This document shows positions 17,385 to 29,521 of a stretch of DNA of 64,000 nucleotides, piece after piece. Position numbers and translations under genes: made by a program. Origin of the DNA: Salinisphaera sp. LB1 (GTDB taxonomy: Bacteria > Pseudomonadota > Gammaproteobacteria > Nevskiales > Salinisphaeraceae); assembly GCF_003177035.1 (NCBI RefSeq), contig NZ_CP029488.1:3416501-3480500 (forward strand), read 5' to 3'. Each line of letters begins with the position of its first letter. Positions within the stretch are counted from its first letter, which is position 1. The notes under the pieces are model-generated. The model was not told where the DNA came from. It ran no database searches and saw only the letters and a program-made list of their open reading frames with translations.

Positions 17385-18494
17385 TTGACCGGCACCCGCG
17401 TGAAACGCCGACGCGGCCGCTTCACGCGCCGACTAGGGCACCGCAGCTGGCCCGGCTATCTCTGGCATCTTGGCCGCTCGCCTTATTTTCGCTATCGCAA
17501 CGCGCGGTATCTGCATGCCCTGCGGGTGGCGGTGGCCATGGGCGCGTCGATCGGCCTGACCACCGGGCTGGGCGTGCCGTACGGATTCTGGGCCTCGATC
17601 ACATTGCTGGTGGTGATCGGCGGGCTCCAGCATCACGGCAATATTCGCAAGAAAGCCTTCGAGCGCGGCGTGGCAACCGCGATCGGCGCCGCCCTCGGTC
17701 TGTTGCTTATCGCTCAGCACAGCGTGCTCGGCATGACGTCGCTCACCTATGCGCTGACCTCCATTCTGGCGGGGATCTGTGCCTACTACGCGGTCGGCAA
17801 GGCGGGCTATATCGCGCTGCTGACCGGCATCACGCTGGTAATCGTCGGCGGCCACGGCGACAACGCACTGGATATCGGCCTGTGGCGGGCGGCCAACGTC
17901 GGCATCGGGACACTGGTGGCGCTGGTGTTCTCCTTTGCTTTTCCCTTGTATGCCACCTACGACTGGCGTTTTCGTCTGGCCGAGAATCTACGCGAAAGCG
18001 CGCGGCTCTATACTCGCTTGATGATCGGTGCGCCGATGGGGGCGAAAGAGCAGGTGAGCGTGTTCGCCCAACTGTCGCGTCGGCTGGTGGCGCTACGTTC
18101 GCTGATTGCGCCGGTGTCCAAGGAACTCAGCGTGCCGGCCGGGCGGCTGGAGGAGATCCAGCGGCTGCATCGCTCGATACTGAGCGGGCTGGAATTGCTG
18201 GCCACGGCCGCCGCGCAGCGTGAAGACAGCCCCCAGTGGGGCGCGACCCGTGAAGTGCTGACCGCACGACGGTCGGTCATGCGGCGGATGCTGCTGGCCA
18301 GCGCCCGGGCGCTGCGCTCCGGCGATACACGCCGTCTGCACGCACTGGCGCGCCGCGAAGTCGGCCGCACGCCGGGGCCCGATCCGGATGCGCATCTCGC
18401 GTACGAGATGCAGGGGTCATATTGGCTGGCACAACGCCTCAGCGAACAGTCGCGACAGCTCGCCCTGGAACTGGCGACCATCGAACTCAAGTAG
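17385..18494 (+). CDS. FUSC-family inner-membrane protein
   Basis: About 369 aa if translation starts at TTG 17385 (GGAG four bases upstream) or 364 aa from GTG 17400; the start is uncertain. After an Arg-rich N-terminus come about six membrane helices (for example AVAMGASIGLTTGLGVP and GFWASITLLVVIGGL). A conserved FUSC-like motif (RKKAFERGVATAIGAALG) separates the first pairs of helices. The C-terminal half is cytoplasmic, helical and Arg-rich. FUSC proteins include fusaric-acid and aromatic-acid exporters and YccS; the substrate here is unknown. Confidence 0.8.
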   Translation: MTGTRVKRRRGRFTRRLGHRSWPGYLWHLGRSPYFRYRNARYLHALRVAVAMGASIGLTTGLGVPYGFWASITLLVVIGGLQHHGNIRKKAFERGVATAIGAALGLLLIAQHSVLGMTSLTYALTSILAGICAYYAVGKAGYIALLTGITLVIVGGHGDNALDIGLWRAANVGIGTLVALVFSFAFPLYATYDWRFRLAENLRESARLYTRLMIGAPMGAKEQVSVFAQLSRRLVALRSLIAPVSKELSVPAGRLEEIQRLHRSILSGLELLATAAAQREDSPQWGATREVLTARRSVMRRMLLASARALRSGDTRRLHALARREVGRTPGPDPDAHLAYEMQGSYWLAQRLSEQSRQLALELATIELK

Positions 18495-18561
18495 TCGGCG
18501 TATATTGAAGGCGCATGTCTGTTACATTAGATTGGTTGCAATTTAATGGTGAGGTTCACCA

Positions 18562-19341
18562 ATGAAGCAAAATCTGATTCGTACAACATCCATCGCCGTA
18601 GCCGGCGCCATCGCACTCGCGGCTGTCGCCGCGCTCCCGGCGCTGGCCGCCGATACCCAGCATCTGCGCGGTCAGATCACGTCGGTATCCGACAACGGCT
18701 TCACGATGACCACCCGATCCGGCGACGAGCGCCAGATCGTGTTGTCGTCGAATACCAAGATCGCGGCCGTGACGAAAGGGGATCTGTCGAACATCGACAA
18801 GGGCACCTTCATCGGCACGGCCAACGTCGAACGCAATGGCCAGAACCGGGCGCTCGAGATGGTGATCTTTCCGCCGTCGATGAAGGGCACGGGCCTGGGT
18901 GATTACGGCTGGGATCTGTCGCCGGCGATGGCCAATGGCAGCGCCGGCGGTCAGGGCAGTGCCACTGCCAACGGTTCGAGCATGACCAACGGCACCGTCA
19001 GCGCCAAAACCAGTGGTGGCATGAGCGGCGGCTCAAGCATGACCAATGGCACGGTGAGCGCGAAGAGCGGTGGCTCGATGAGCTCGGGCTCGAGCATGAC
19101 CAACGGCAGCGTGACCAGCAAGTCGGGCGGCGGCCAGTCGATCACCCTGCAGGTGGATTACGGCAAGGGCAGCAAGACGATCGTGGTGCCGGCCGACGTA
19201 CCCACGGTCAAGGTGGCGCCGGGTCGCCGTTCGGATATCAAGGCCGGTGCCCATGTGTTCGTCGCCGGACCCAAGACCCATGGCAAATTCAGCGCCGAGC
19301 GCGTGATTGTCGGGCGTAATGGCACGGTGCCCCCGATGTAG
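18562..19341 (+). CDS. Exported DUF5666-like protein with SSMTNG repeats
   Basis: Secreted or periplasmic protein of 259 aa. The signal peptide ends near AALPALAAD. An OB-like first domain (HLRGQITSVSDNGFTMTTRSG) resembles DUF5666. It is followed by a Gly/Ser linker with three near-identical 18-19-aa repeats built on GSSMTNG, and a short second beta domain (ITLQVDYGKGSKTIVV). A GAGG ribosome site lies upstream of ATG 18562. It is a monocistronic gene ending in a clear hairpin terminator. Function is unknown; Ser/Thr/Asn-rich repeats often act as flexible spacers. Confidence 0.78.
   Translation: MKQNLIRTTSIAVAGAIALAAVAALPALAADTQHLRGQITSVSDNGFTMTTRSGDERQIVLSSNTKIAAVTKGDLSNIDKGTFIGTANVERNGQNRALEMVIFPPSMKGTGLGDYGWDLSPAMANGSAGGQGSATANGSSMTNGTVSAKTSGGMSGGSSMTNGTVSAKSGGSMSSGSSMTNGSVTSKSGGGQSITLQVDYGKGSKTIVVPADVPTVKVAPGRRSDIKAGAHVFVAGPKTHGKFSAERVIVGRNGTVPPM
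18973..19140 (+). repeat. Three tandem 57-nt coding repeats
   Basis: Units begin at 18973, 19030 and 19087, each starting with codons for GSSMTNG and ending in a Lys then Gly/Ser-rich spacer. The third is three bases shorter. Codons differ at third positions (for example ggttcg, ggctca, ggctcg for the first two residues), so the peptide is conserved more than the DNA. That argues for old, selected repeats and against a recent slippage product. Confidence 0.85.
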
Positions 19342-19371
19342 TCGACCGCGGCCTATATCCTGGGGAAAGAC

Positions 19372-19398
19372 AAAGCGGCGCCGGATGGTGCCGCTTTT
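19372..19398. terminator. Bidirectional intrinsic terminator
   Basis: Stem AAAGCGGCGCC / GGTGCCGCTTT with a GGAT loop; plus strand ends in TTTT, and the A-rich 5' arm gives a T-run on the minus strand. It lies between the repeat protein (plus) and amiD (minus) and overlaps the last codon and stop of amiD. Confidence 0.75.
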
Positions 19399-20254
19399 AT
19401 CGATACTGCGCATCGAGCGCCCACAGCCGGGCCAGCGTCTGGGTATCGGGTATGCCGTTCACGCCGGACGGACGGAAATGCATCTGGAAGGCACGCAATA
19501 CCGCGTGGGTTCGCGCATCGAGCCGGCCGCTGACCGGCAGGTCGTAGCCATAGTCGGCGAGCCGGGACTGGATCTGCGCCACGGGCGGCGCATGGTCGGC
19601 GAAACGCCGCGCGTATAGCGCTACCCGTTCCGGATTGGGCCAGGCGCCGATACCTGCCCGGTACAGCCGATGCCATGGGAACGCCGGCCCCGGGTCGATC
19701 TTGCGCTGCGGGGCGATGTCGGAATGTCCGACCACATTCGCCGGCTTGATGTCGTAACGCGTCACGATATCGTGTGCCAGCGCGATCACGGCCCGGATCT
19801 GGGCATCGGTATAGGGTTGCCATCGACGCGGCTCGCCCGGCGTGTCGATGGGGCCCAGATTGACGATCTCGATACCGATCGAGGTGTCATTGATGTGATG
19901 GCGCCCGGCCCAGCTGCTCGCCCCGGCATGCCATGCGCGTTCGTCCTCGGGCAAGAGCTGGCGTACGATCGGCGCGCCGTCGCGTGTTGTCGGCTCGGGG
20001 CCGACCAGATAATGCACGCTCACATGAGGCCCCGTCAGCACCGTCAGCGCGCGGCCGGCGCGATCGCTGGTGTAGTGCAGGACCAGAAAACGCACGCGAT
20101 GATTGTATGCGCTGGCCTGCACGCTTTGATCGGCCCAGTAACCCGATCGCTTCTTGAGCGTGGCCGGTGGCCCGCAGCCGGCCAATGCGGCCGCCGCGGC
20201 GAGCGCCAGGCTCCACAGGCAGCGTCGGCCGGGCCTCGGCAACGGCGCTCGCAT
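19397..20254 (-). CDS. amiD: AmiD-like outer-membrane N-acetylmuramoyl-L-alanine amidase
   Basis: Zinc amidase of about 285 aa that cleaves the MurNAc-L-Ala bond in peptidoglycan or anhydro-muropeptides. A lipobox (AALAGC near residue 26) makes it a lipoprotein, as in E. coli AmiD. The amidase_2 domain has the Zn ligands in LVLHYTS, the substrate motif INDTSIGIEIVN, and NVVGHSDIAPQRKIDPG with the second His and the Asp. A C-terminal PG_binding_1 domain (IQSRLADYGYDLPVSGRLD) ends the protein. ATG 20254 lies five bases after the thioesterase stop, so the two form an operon. A terminator overlaps the stop codon. Confidence 0.9.
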   Translation of the reverse strand: MRAPLPRPGRRCLWSLALAAAAALAGCGPPATLKKRSGYWADQSVQASAYNHRVRFLVLHYTSDRAGRALTVLTGPHVSVHYLVGPEPTTRDGAPIVRQLLPEDERAWHAGASSWAGRHHINDTSIGIEIVNLGPIDTPGEPRRWQPYTDAQIRAVIALAHDIVTRYDIKPANVVGHSDIAPQRKIDPGPAFPWHRLYRAGIGAWPNPERVALYARRFADHAPPVAQIQSRLADYGYDLPVSGRLDARTHAVLRAFQMHFRPSGVNGIPDTQTLARLWALDAQYR

Positions 20255-20259
20255 GCGGC

Positions 20260-20661
20260 TCAATCGCCGGTGCCGCGCGGCCGGTCGGTGTCGTCGTAAC
20301 TGATTTCGGTCTTGCCGTGCGGTTTCGGGCGGCCGTTTTCGTCGACCGAGACGAACACGATCTGGTCGATGGTGAGAATCGACTTGCGGCTGATCTTGTT
20401 GCGCACCTCGCAACACATGGTCAGCGACGTGCGCCCGAATTTCGTCGCCATGATGCCCAGTTCGATGATGTCGGACTGGATGGCGGTCGACACGAAATTG
20501 ATTTCCGAGATGTACTTCGTGACGATACGCGGGTTTTCGAGCTGGATGATCGCGTAGATTGCGGCTTCTTCGTCGATCCAGCGCAGCAGGCTGCCGCCGA
20601 ACAAGGTGCCGTTCGGGTTCAGATCCTCCGGCTTGATCCACTTGCGCGTATGAAAATTCAT
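20260..20661 (-). CDS. Hotdog-fold acyl-CoA thioesterase
   Basis: Protein of 133 aa with the BFIT/BACH-type hotdog signature: HTRKWIKPEDLNPNGTLFGG, then the helix LLRWIDEEAAIYA. The conserved Asn-Gly-Thr-Leu-Phe-Gly-Gly and the Asp of the helix are active-site features of acyl-CoA thioester hydrolases such as YciA. It lacks a membrane segment, so it is cytoplasmic. It is the first gene of a short minus-strand pair with amiD, and divergent from hrpA, whose start lies 50 bp away. Chain-length preference cannot be read from the sequence. Confidence 0.85.
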   Translation of the reverse strand: MNFHTRKWIKPEDLNPNGTLFGGSLLRWIDEEAAIYAIIQLENPRIVTKYISEINFVSTAIQSDIIELGIMATKFGRTSLTMCCEVRNKISRKSILTIDQIVFVSVDENGRPKPHGKTEISYDDTDRPRGTGD

Positions 20662-20711
20662 TGAGTCGTCCCGGCGAATGACGATCAGTATTTTACTGAT
20701 CCGATCGGCAA

Positions 20712-24713
<4,002 letters not shown>

Positions 24714-25208
24714 CGCGCCCTGATCGTCGTATCGCGATGACCGATGGGCTGCAGGCATGCGGCCGAATGACCGCGCGCGCCCGGCCCTCTATCGGAATTG
24801 CCGCCTACCGGCCCCGGGACGGTTGCTGTATTGTGCAACCCACACGCCACCCATAATCTGACGCTGTTTCGTCGTGATCGCCGACCGATCGTTCCCAGGA
24901 CGTTTTCATGTGCCGTCCGTGCCAATCGGAAGCCGCGCGGTGTTGCCGGGGCTGTCTACCCCATCGGCTATGTCATCGCCGCGGCGGACGCACTACCCCA
25001 AACGCCAATTGCAGCCAGGCACAATGGGAACTACCGTTTCGCGCGGCTATCGGTCGCGGGCGTGGTCGCCATCATCATTGCGATCTGCGCCATGCTCGGG
25101 CGAGAATCGCGGGGCACCGAATTTGCCAAGGCGGCGTCCTGACTCTCACGCCGCACTCGCGGACTGCATGATCGCGGCCCGCCTTCCAACCACACAAGGG
25201 GATAACAA
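24714..25208. other. Intergenic stretch between hrpA and the IalB-like gene
   Basis: About 495 bp. A short hydrophobic segment (SVAGVVAIIIAICAMLG) can be read on the plus strand around 25055-25105 but has no nearby good start codon or ribosome site, so I do not call a gene. The final 60 bp carry the ribosome site for the IalB-like gene (AGGGGATAAC). No repeat, RNA or terminator was recognised. Confidence 0.5.
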
Positions 25209-25748
25209 ATGTCCAGAGCTTTCCGGTTTTCCGCCGTCCTGCTGTGCGCAGCCAGCCTGTTCGGCGTCGTCGGCGTAGCGGCGGCCCAGAACAGCAATGC
25301 CGCTGCGGGCAAGTCGGGCCAGAACAACGTCAAGATCACGCACTACGACGACTGGGAAGTTCGCTGCCCGAAGTCGGGTAAAAAGAACGAGTGCGAGATG
25401 ACGCAGCTGGTCAAGAGTCCGGATTCCGGCAAGCCGATCATGCGCGTGGTCATGGGTTACCCGCCGCAGATCAACACGGCCGCGATGATCTTCATCCTAC
25501 CGCTGGGAACGCGTCTGGCCCCGGGGGTGCAGCTCAGCGTGGACGGCGATCAGCCGCGCCGGTTCCCGTTCCAGATCTGTCTCGAGCAGGGCTGCCGCGC
25601 GGACTTCCCGATCAAGAACTCGCTGCTGAACAAGCTCAAGCATGGTCACACGGCGCAAGTCACGATCGTCGGGCCGAAGGGCGATCAGATCAAATTGAAA
25701 GTTTCGCTGTCGGGCTTCACCGACGCCAACAACGCCATCGCGCAGTAG
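25209..25748 (+). CDS. Invasion-associated locus B (IalB) family exported protein
   Basis: Periplasmic or secreted protein of 179 aa. The signal peptide ends near GVAAAQ. The IalB fold follows: HYDDWEVRCPKSG at the start, CEMTQLVKS, the FPFQICLEQGCRADFPI stretch with a Cys pair, and a C-terminal strand (IKLKVSLSGFTDA). Four cysteines in two pairs suggest disulfides. A ribosome site (AGGGGAT) is followed by ATG 25209. Homologues are best known from alphaproteobacteria, where IalB of Bartonella is linked to invasion of erythrocytes; function here is unknown. It ends at a clear intrinsic terminator. Confidence 0.9.
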   Translation: MSRAFRFSAVLLCAASLFGVVGVAAAQNSNAAAGKSGQNNVKITHYDDWEVRCPKSGKKNECEMTQLVKSPDSGKPIMRVVMGYPPQINTAAMIFILPLGTRLAPGVQLSVDGDQPRRFPFQICLEQGCRADFPIKNSLLNKLKHGHTAQVTIVGPKGDQIKLKVSLSGFTDANNAIAQ

Positions 25749-25777
25749 CGCGATCACGGCGCAGCCGTGTCGCACGG

Positions 25778-25810
25778 GCGCCGGTCGACGCGGTCGGCTG
25801 GCGCTTTTTT
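25778..25810 (+). terminator. Intrinsic terminator of the IalB-like gene
   Basis: Stem GCGCCGGT / GCTGGCGC (two G-T pairs) with a 12-nt loop followed by six T (25805-25810). It overlaps the last bases of the convergent acpH gene. Confidence 0.7.
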
Positions 25811-26393
25811 ATGGCCGCGTGTGGCCGGAAGCGGCAACGACGTCGTCGAGTGCCTTGAGCAAGACGGGTAAACGCGACACGAATCCCGGATATTGCCGCA
25901 ACAGGGCGGGAAGCGCCTCGGGCAGTGGATTACGGCGGGTTGCACGCCGTCCGACGGCTGCCAGAGCCCGGTCAATCCCGCCGGGCCTGGTATAGCCGAC
26001 GAGCATTCGCGCGAAGGCATGCACATCGGGGGCGGGCACCGGCGCAGCTGCCGGCCACTCGTCGGCTACCCGGGCCGCCATGCGGAAGGCGAAGGTCTGT
26101 AGCGGCTCATCGTTGTACTCATGCCAGCTGCGGGCCAGGGCGTGGTCGAAGCCGATATCCACGACGATGCCGGCATAGCGCCGAAGTGGCGGGGCAAAGC
26201 GTTCACGCAGTTCGCGGTGTGCCGGATGGGCGTCACTTGCCGAGTCGATGGCCCGGTGCAGGCGGATGCCGTGATCGGTATCGGGGTCGAAACACAGGCG
26301 ATCGATCCGGCCCTTGACGATATCGCCCAGGATCTGTCCGGCAGCCGAGGTGTCGCTGCGATCGGCCAACCGAAGATGGACGAGCAGGTTCAT
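25809..26393 (-). CDS. acpH: ACP phosphodiesterase (DUF479)
   Basis: Hydrolase of 194 aa that removes the 4'-phosphopantetheine arm from acyl carrier protein. The AcpH pattern is present: MNLLVHLRLADRSDTSAAGQ, LGDIVKGRI, then GIRLHRAIDSASDAHPAH, and VVDIGFDHALARSWHEYND. The His/Asp pairs are HD-like metal ligands. It is last in a minus-strand run carbonic anhydrase - acetyltransferase - acpH. The ATG overlaps the stop of the upstream acetyltransferase by 4 bp. Confidence 0.88.
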   Translation of the reverse strand: MNLLVHLRLADRSDTSAAGQILGDIVKGRIDRLCFDPDTDHGIRLHRAIDSASDAHPAHRELRERFAPPLRRYAGIVVDIGFDHALARSWHEYNDEPLQTFAFRMAARVADEWPAAAPVPAPDVHAFARMLVGYTRPGGIDRALAAVGRRATRRNPLPEALPALLRQYPGFVSRLPVLLKALDDVVAASGHTRP

Positions 26394-26908
26394 TCGCCAC
26401 CGCCGACCGCGCGTTGGTAATAAGCGACGTCGTGGGCCTGCCCGAATTTATGGCCCACGCCCTGGAGTACGCCCACACGGGTGAACCCGAAGTGCTCGTG
26501 GAATCGCACACTGGCCGGGTTGGGCAGCGTGATGGCTGCGATCGCCTGGCGGTAGTCACGCGCGGCCAGCAGTGAGAACAGGTCGCGGTACAGGCGCTCA
26601 CCCACGCCGCATCCGCGCGCCGAGTCGCGCAGATAGGCCGAGACTTCGACAGTCCAGCGGTAAGCCGCACGGCTACGGAAACTCGTGGCATAGGCATAGC
26701 CGAGCAGCTCGCCCGAATGCTCGGCAACCAGCCAGGCGTGGGTTGCGTCGATGGCAAGCGCGCGTTGGCCCATGGCCACGCCATCCGGGGGCTCATATTC
26801 GAACGAAACCGCGTGATCGGTCACGAAGGGCGTGTAAATGGCGGCCAGGGCGGGACCATCGTCGGCGCGCGCATGGCGCACGGATAATCCCTGTAGCGGG
26901 CGATTCAT
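26390..26908 (-). CDS. GNAT-family N-acetyltransferase (phosphinothricin-acetyltransferase-like)
   Basis: About 172 aa. It begins with VRHARADDGPALAAIYTPFV, a typical PAT/Bar-type start. The acetyl-CoA-binding motif A (SARGCGVGERLYRDLF) is near residue 105, and the NPASVRFHEHFGF motif near 135. ATG 26908 follows the carbonic anhydrase stop by about 34 bp. Family members acetylate amino-group-containing toxins such as phosphinothricin or methionine sulfoximine; the substrate is not certain. It overlaps acpH by 4 bp. Confidence 0.82.
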   Translation of the reverse strand: MNRPLQGLSVRHARADDGPALAAIYTPFVTDHAVSFEYEPPDGVAMGQRALAIDATHAWLVAEHSGELLGYAYATSFRSRAAYRWTVEVSAYLRDSARGCGVGERLYRDLFSLLAARDYRQAIAAITLPNPASVRFHEHFGFTRVGVLQGVGHKFGQAHDVAYYQRAVGGGE

Positions 26909-26942
26909 GGGGCCGACAACGCCGCGGGTACCGTCCACTAGA

Positions 26943-27569
26943 CTAGGCGCTGAAGAAATCCACGGCGCCGGTCTCCACCGAATACTCGGCACCCACAATT
27001 CGCAGTCCATCAGACTGAATCAGGTTTTCCAGGATAGGCGAGCTGTGGCCGAGCTGATCGACCGATTTCTCGACATTCGCACGCACGGCCGCAGCCGCCA
27101 GCGCGGTATGGTCGTGGCGCAGCTCGGTCTGGAGCAGTGCATCCACTGACGGCCGCACGCGATCGACGATCGAACGTAAATTGGGGGACTGCTTGTCGGT
27201 GGGCCGCTGCAACTGTTCGAGCGTGGCCTTGATCGCGCCGCACTGCGTGTGGCCCAGCACCACGACCAGGCGGGTGCCGAACATTTCCGCCGCGAACTCG
27301 ATACTGCCGATCTGTGAAGGCGCCACGATATTGCCAGCGACACGAATCACGAACAGATCACCCAGGCCCTGGTTGAACACGATTTCGGCCGGCACACGCG
27401 CGTCCGAACAGCCAAGGACGATGGCGAACGGACCTTGCTCCTGAAAGAGCTCCGCCGAAGCCCCGAGACCCGCCAGGGTGTTGTAGTCGGCAACGTGGTG
27501 GACAAAGTCTCGATTGCCCTGCTTCAGGCGGGTCAGAGCGTCGTCTGCAGAAAGCATGCGGTGCGGCAT
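26943..27569 (-). CDS. Beta-class carbonic anhydrase
   Basis: Zinc enzyme of 208 aa that hydrates CO2. The first zinc Cys is in VLGCSDARVPAEIVF, which also contains the Asp-Arg dyad. The remaining His and Cys are in VVVLGHTQCGAIKA. The stretch DLFVIRVAGNIV is typical of the family. The length and single domain fit plant-type beta-CA. It is first in a minus-strand run with an acetyltransferase and acpH, and divergent from the phospholipase C-like gene. Confidence 0.94.
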   Translation of the reverse strand: MPHRMLSADDALTRLKQGNRDFVHHVADYNTLAGLGASAELFQEQGPFAIVLGCSDARVPAEIVFNQGLGDLFVIRVAGNIVAPSQIGSIEFAAEMFGTRLVVVLGHTQCGAIKATLEQLQRPTDKQSPNLRSIVDRVRPSVDALLQTELRHDHTALAAAAVRANVEKSVDQLGHSSPILENLIQSDGLRIVGAEYSVETGAVDFFSA

Positions 27570-27707
27570 CTCTTGATTTTTCGATCATGCGATATTGTGC
27601 CATGTTCGCATGGGCCCCGCTCCGGTCGATCACGAAATAGTCATCACCTGAGTTTAAAATACACAGTTGCATTGCTTGCCGACACGACAACAAACTGGGG
27701 AAGTCTC

Positions 27708-29411
27708 ATGTTTCATCGCCGATGGCCGGCCCTTGTTGCCGCGACAACACTTATCGTATTCACCGGGGGATGCAACGATCACAGTCACAAGAACGTCACT
27801 TCGGATGCCGCGAAGACGCCGATTCAGCATCTTGTGGTCATTTTTCAGGAAAATATCTCATTCGATCACTACTTCGGCACTTATCCGAACGCGACCAACC
27901 CGAGCAACGCGCCCAAGTTTACCGCCGCCGCCGACACGCCGACGGGTATTCACAACTACACGCAGCCGTTGTTGAGCAACAACCCCAATCTGAATCCGGC
28001 CAACGGTAGCGGTGCAACCAATCCCTTCCGTCTCGATCGTAGTCAGGCGTTGACCGCCGATCAGGATCATGGCTACAAGCCGGAACAAATGGCGTTCGAC
28101 AATGGCGCCATGGACCTGTTTCCGAAGTCGGTCGGCCGCGCTGGGCCGCCGCCGGATGTGCAGCAGGCGACCGCGACCCAGAATACCGGTCTCGTGATGG
28201 GCTACTACGACGGCAACACCGTGACCGCGTTGTGGAACTACGCCCAGCAGTACGCCATGAGCGACAATTCCTACGGCACCACATTCGGTCCGTCGACGCC
28301 GGGCGCACTCAACCTGATTTCCGGCCAGACCAACGGCATCGTCAACATGTCGCCGGCCGGTAACACCTACGGCTATGTGGCCGACGGCAACGGCGGCAAG
28401 ACGCTCAATGGCGACCCGGACCCGATGGGCGATGTGTGCGCCGGCAATACTCAGGTGCGCATGGGCGGCAAGAATATCGGCAACATGCTCAACAGCGCCG
28501 GCATCAGCTGGGGCTGGTTCGAGGGAGGGTTCGACCTGTCGGTGACCAATGCCGACGGTACGACGGGCTGTGATCGCAGCCACAAGACGCGTGTGGCAAC
28601 CACGGGTACCCACACGAATGGTCCGGTGACCTCTGCCGATTATATTCCGCATCACGAGCCGTTCCAGTACTACACCTCGACGGCCAACCTGGAGCACAAG
28701 CGTCCAAGCAACGTCGCCTCGATCGGTCATACGTACAAGATCGACAGCAAGGGAAACAAGACAAAGACGGAGGATCCGGCGAATCACCAATATGACACGC
28801 ATGATTTCTTCGACGCCGTCAAGGCCGGCAATTTCCCGGCGGTCAGTTTCCTGAAGGCGCCGGCCTATCAGGACGGCCACGCCGGCTACTCCGATCCGAT
28901 CGACGAGCAGGATTTCATCGTCAAGGTGATCAATTTTCTGCAACAACAGAAGCAGTGGAAGCACACCGCCGTGGTGATTGCCTATGACGACTCGGACGGC
29001 TGGTACGACCACCGCTACAGTCCGAACGTCAATCCGTCATCGAGCGTGCAGGACGTTCTCAACGGCAGCGGCACCTGTGACGCGGGCGGCGACGGCTCGC
29101 ACAAGCGCAGCCAGCCGCTGGACGGCATCGACGGCAATCCGGCCCAGGGCCGCTGCGGCTATGGCCCGCGCCTGCCATTGTTGGTGATTTCGCCGTGGGC
29201 AAAGCACAACTTCGTCGACCACACGGTCACCGATCAGACGTCGGTCATGCGCTTCATCGAAGACAACTGGCTCGACCGCAAGCGGCTGGGCCAGGGGTCA
29301 TTCGACAAAATCGCCGGTTCGCTCGACAACATGTTCGACTTCAGTGCGGACAGCGCACCGAATGCCGGTACATTGCTGCTCGATCCGGACACCGGTACAC
29401 CGCAGAGCTGA
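27708..29411 (+). CDS. Secreted phospholipase C / acid phosphatase-family protein
   Basis: About 567 aa from ATG 27708 (GGGGAAG ribosome site). An N-terminal hydrophobic segment ends in VFTGGC, a likely lipobox, so the protein may be lipid-anchored. The phosphoesterase domain (PF04185) shows VIFQENISFDHYFGTYP near residue 45, the YAMSDNSYGTTFGPSTPG stretch, and VVIAYDDSDGWYDH near residue 425. This family includes bacterial non-haemolytic phospholipases C and the AcpA acid phosphatase. Substrate and localisation are inferred. A promoter for a divergent carbonic anhydrase must lie in the same 140 bp. Confidence 0.87.
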   Translation: MFHRRWPALVAATTLIVFTGGCNDHSHKNVTSDAAKTPIQHLVVIFQENISFDHYFGTYPNATNPSNAPKFTAAADTPTGIHNYTQPLLSNNPNLNPANGSGATNPFRLDRSQALTADQDHGYKPEQMAFDNGAMDLFPKSVGRAGPPPDVQQATATQNTGLVMGYYDGNTVTALWNYAQQYAMSDNSYGTTFGPSTPGALNLISGQTNGIVNMSPAGNTYGYVADGNGGKTLNGDPDPMGDVCAGNTQVRMGGKNIGNMLNSAGISWGWFEGGFDLSVTNADGTTGCDRSHKTRVATTGTHTNGPVTSADYIPHHEPFQYYTSTANLEHKRPSNVASIGHTYKIDSKGNKTKTEDPANHQYDTHDFFDAVKAGNFPAVSFLKAPAYQDGHAGYSDPIDEQDFIVKVINFLQQQKQWKHTAVVIAYDDSDGWYDHRYSPNVNPSSSVQDVLNGSGTCDAGGDGSHKRSQPLDGIDGNPAQGRCGYGPRLPLLVISPWAKHNFVDHTVTDQTSVMRFIEDNWLDRKRLGQGSFDKIAGSLDNMFDFSADSAPNAGTLLLDPDTGTPQS

Positions 29412-29521
29412 TGCATGGCCGCCGTCCCGTTGGGGACGGCGCGCTTCTATTTGGCGCCCAACGGTTGCCGCTGGGCGTCGTTTGCGTTCCATTGCGCGTA
29501 ACGATGCGCCAGGGTTTGATG

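Noticed and set aside
24798-25142. Possible small membrane protein upstream of the IalB-like gene
   Set aside because: A hydrophobic segment is readable but the only start is a TTG far upstream with no ribosome site, and the remainder is low-complexity. I list the stretch as intergenic.
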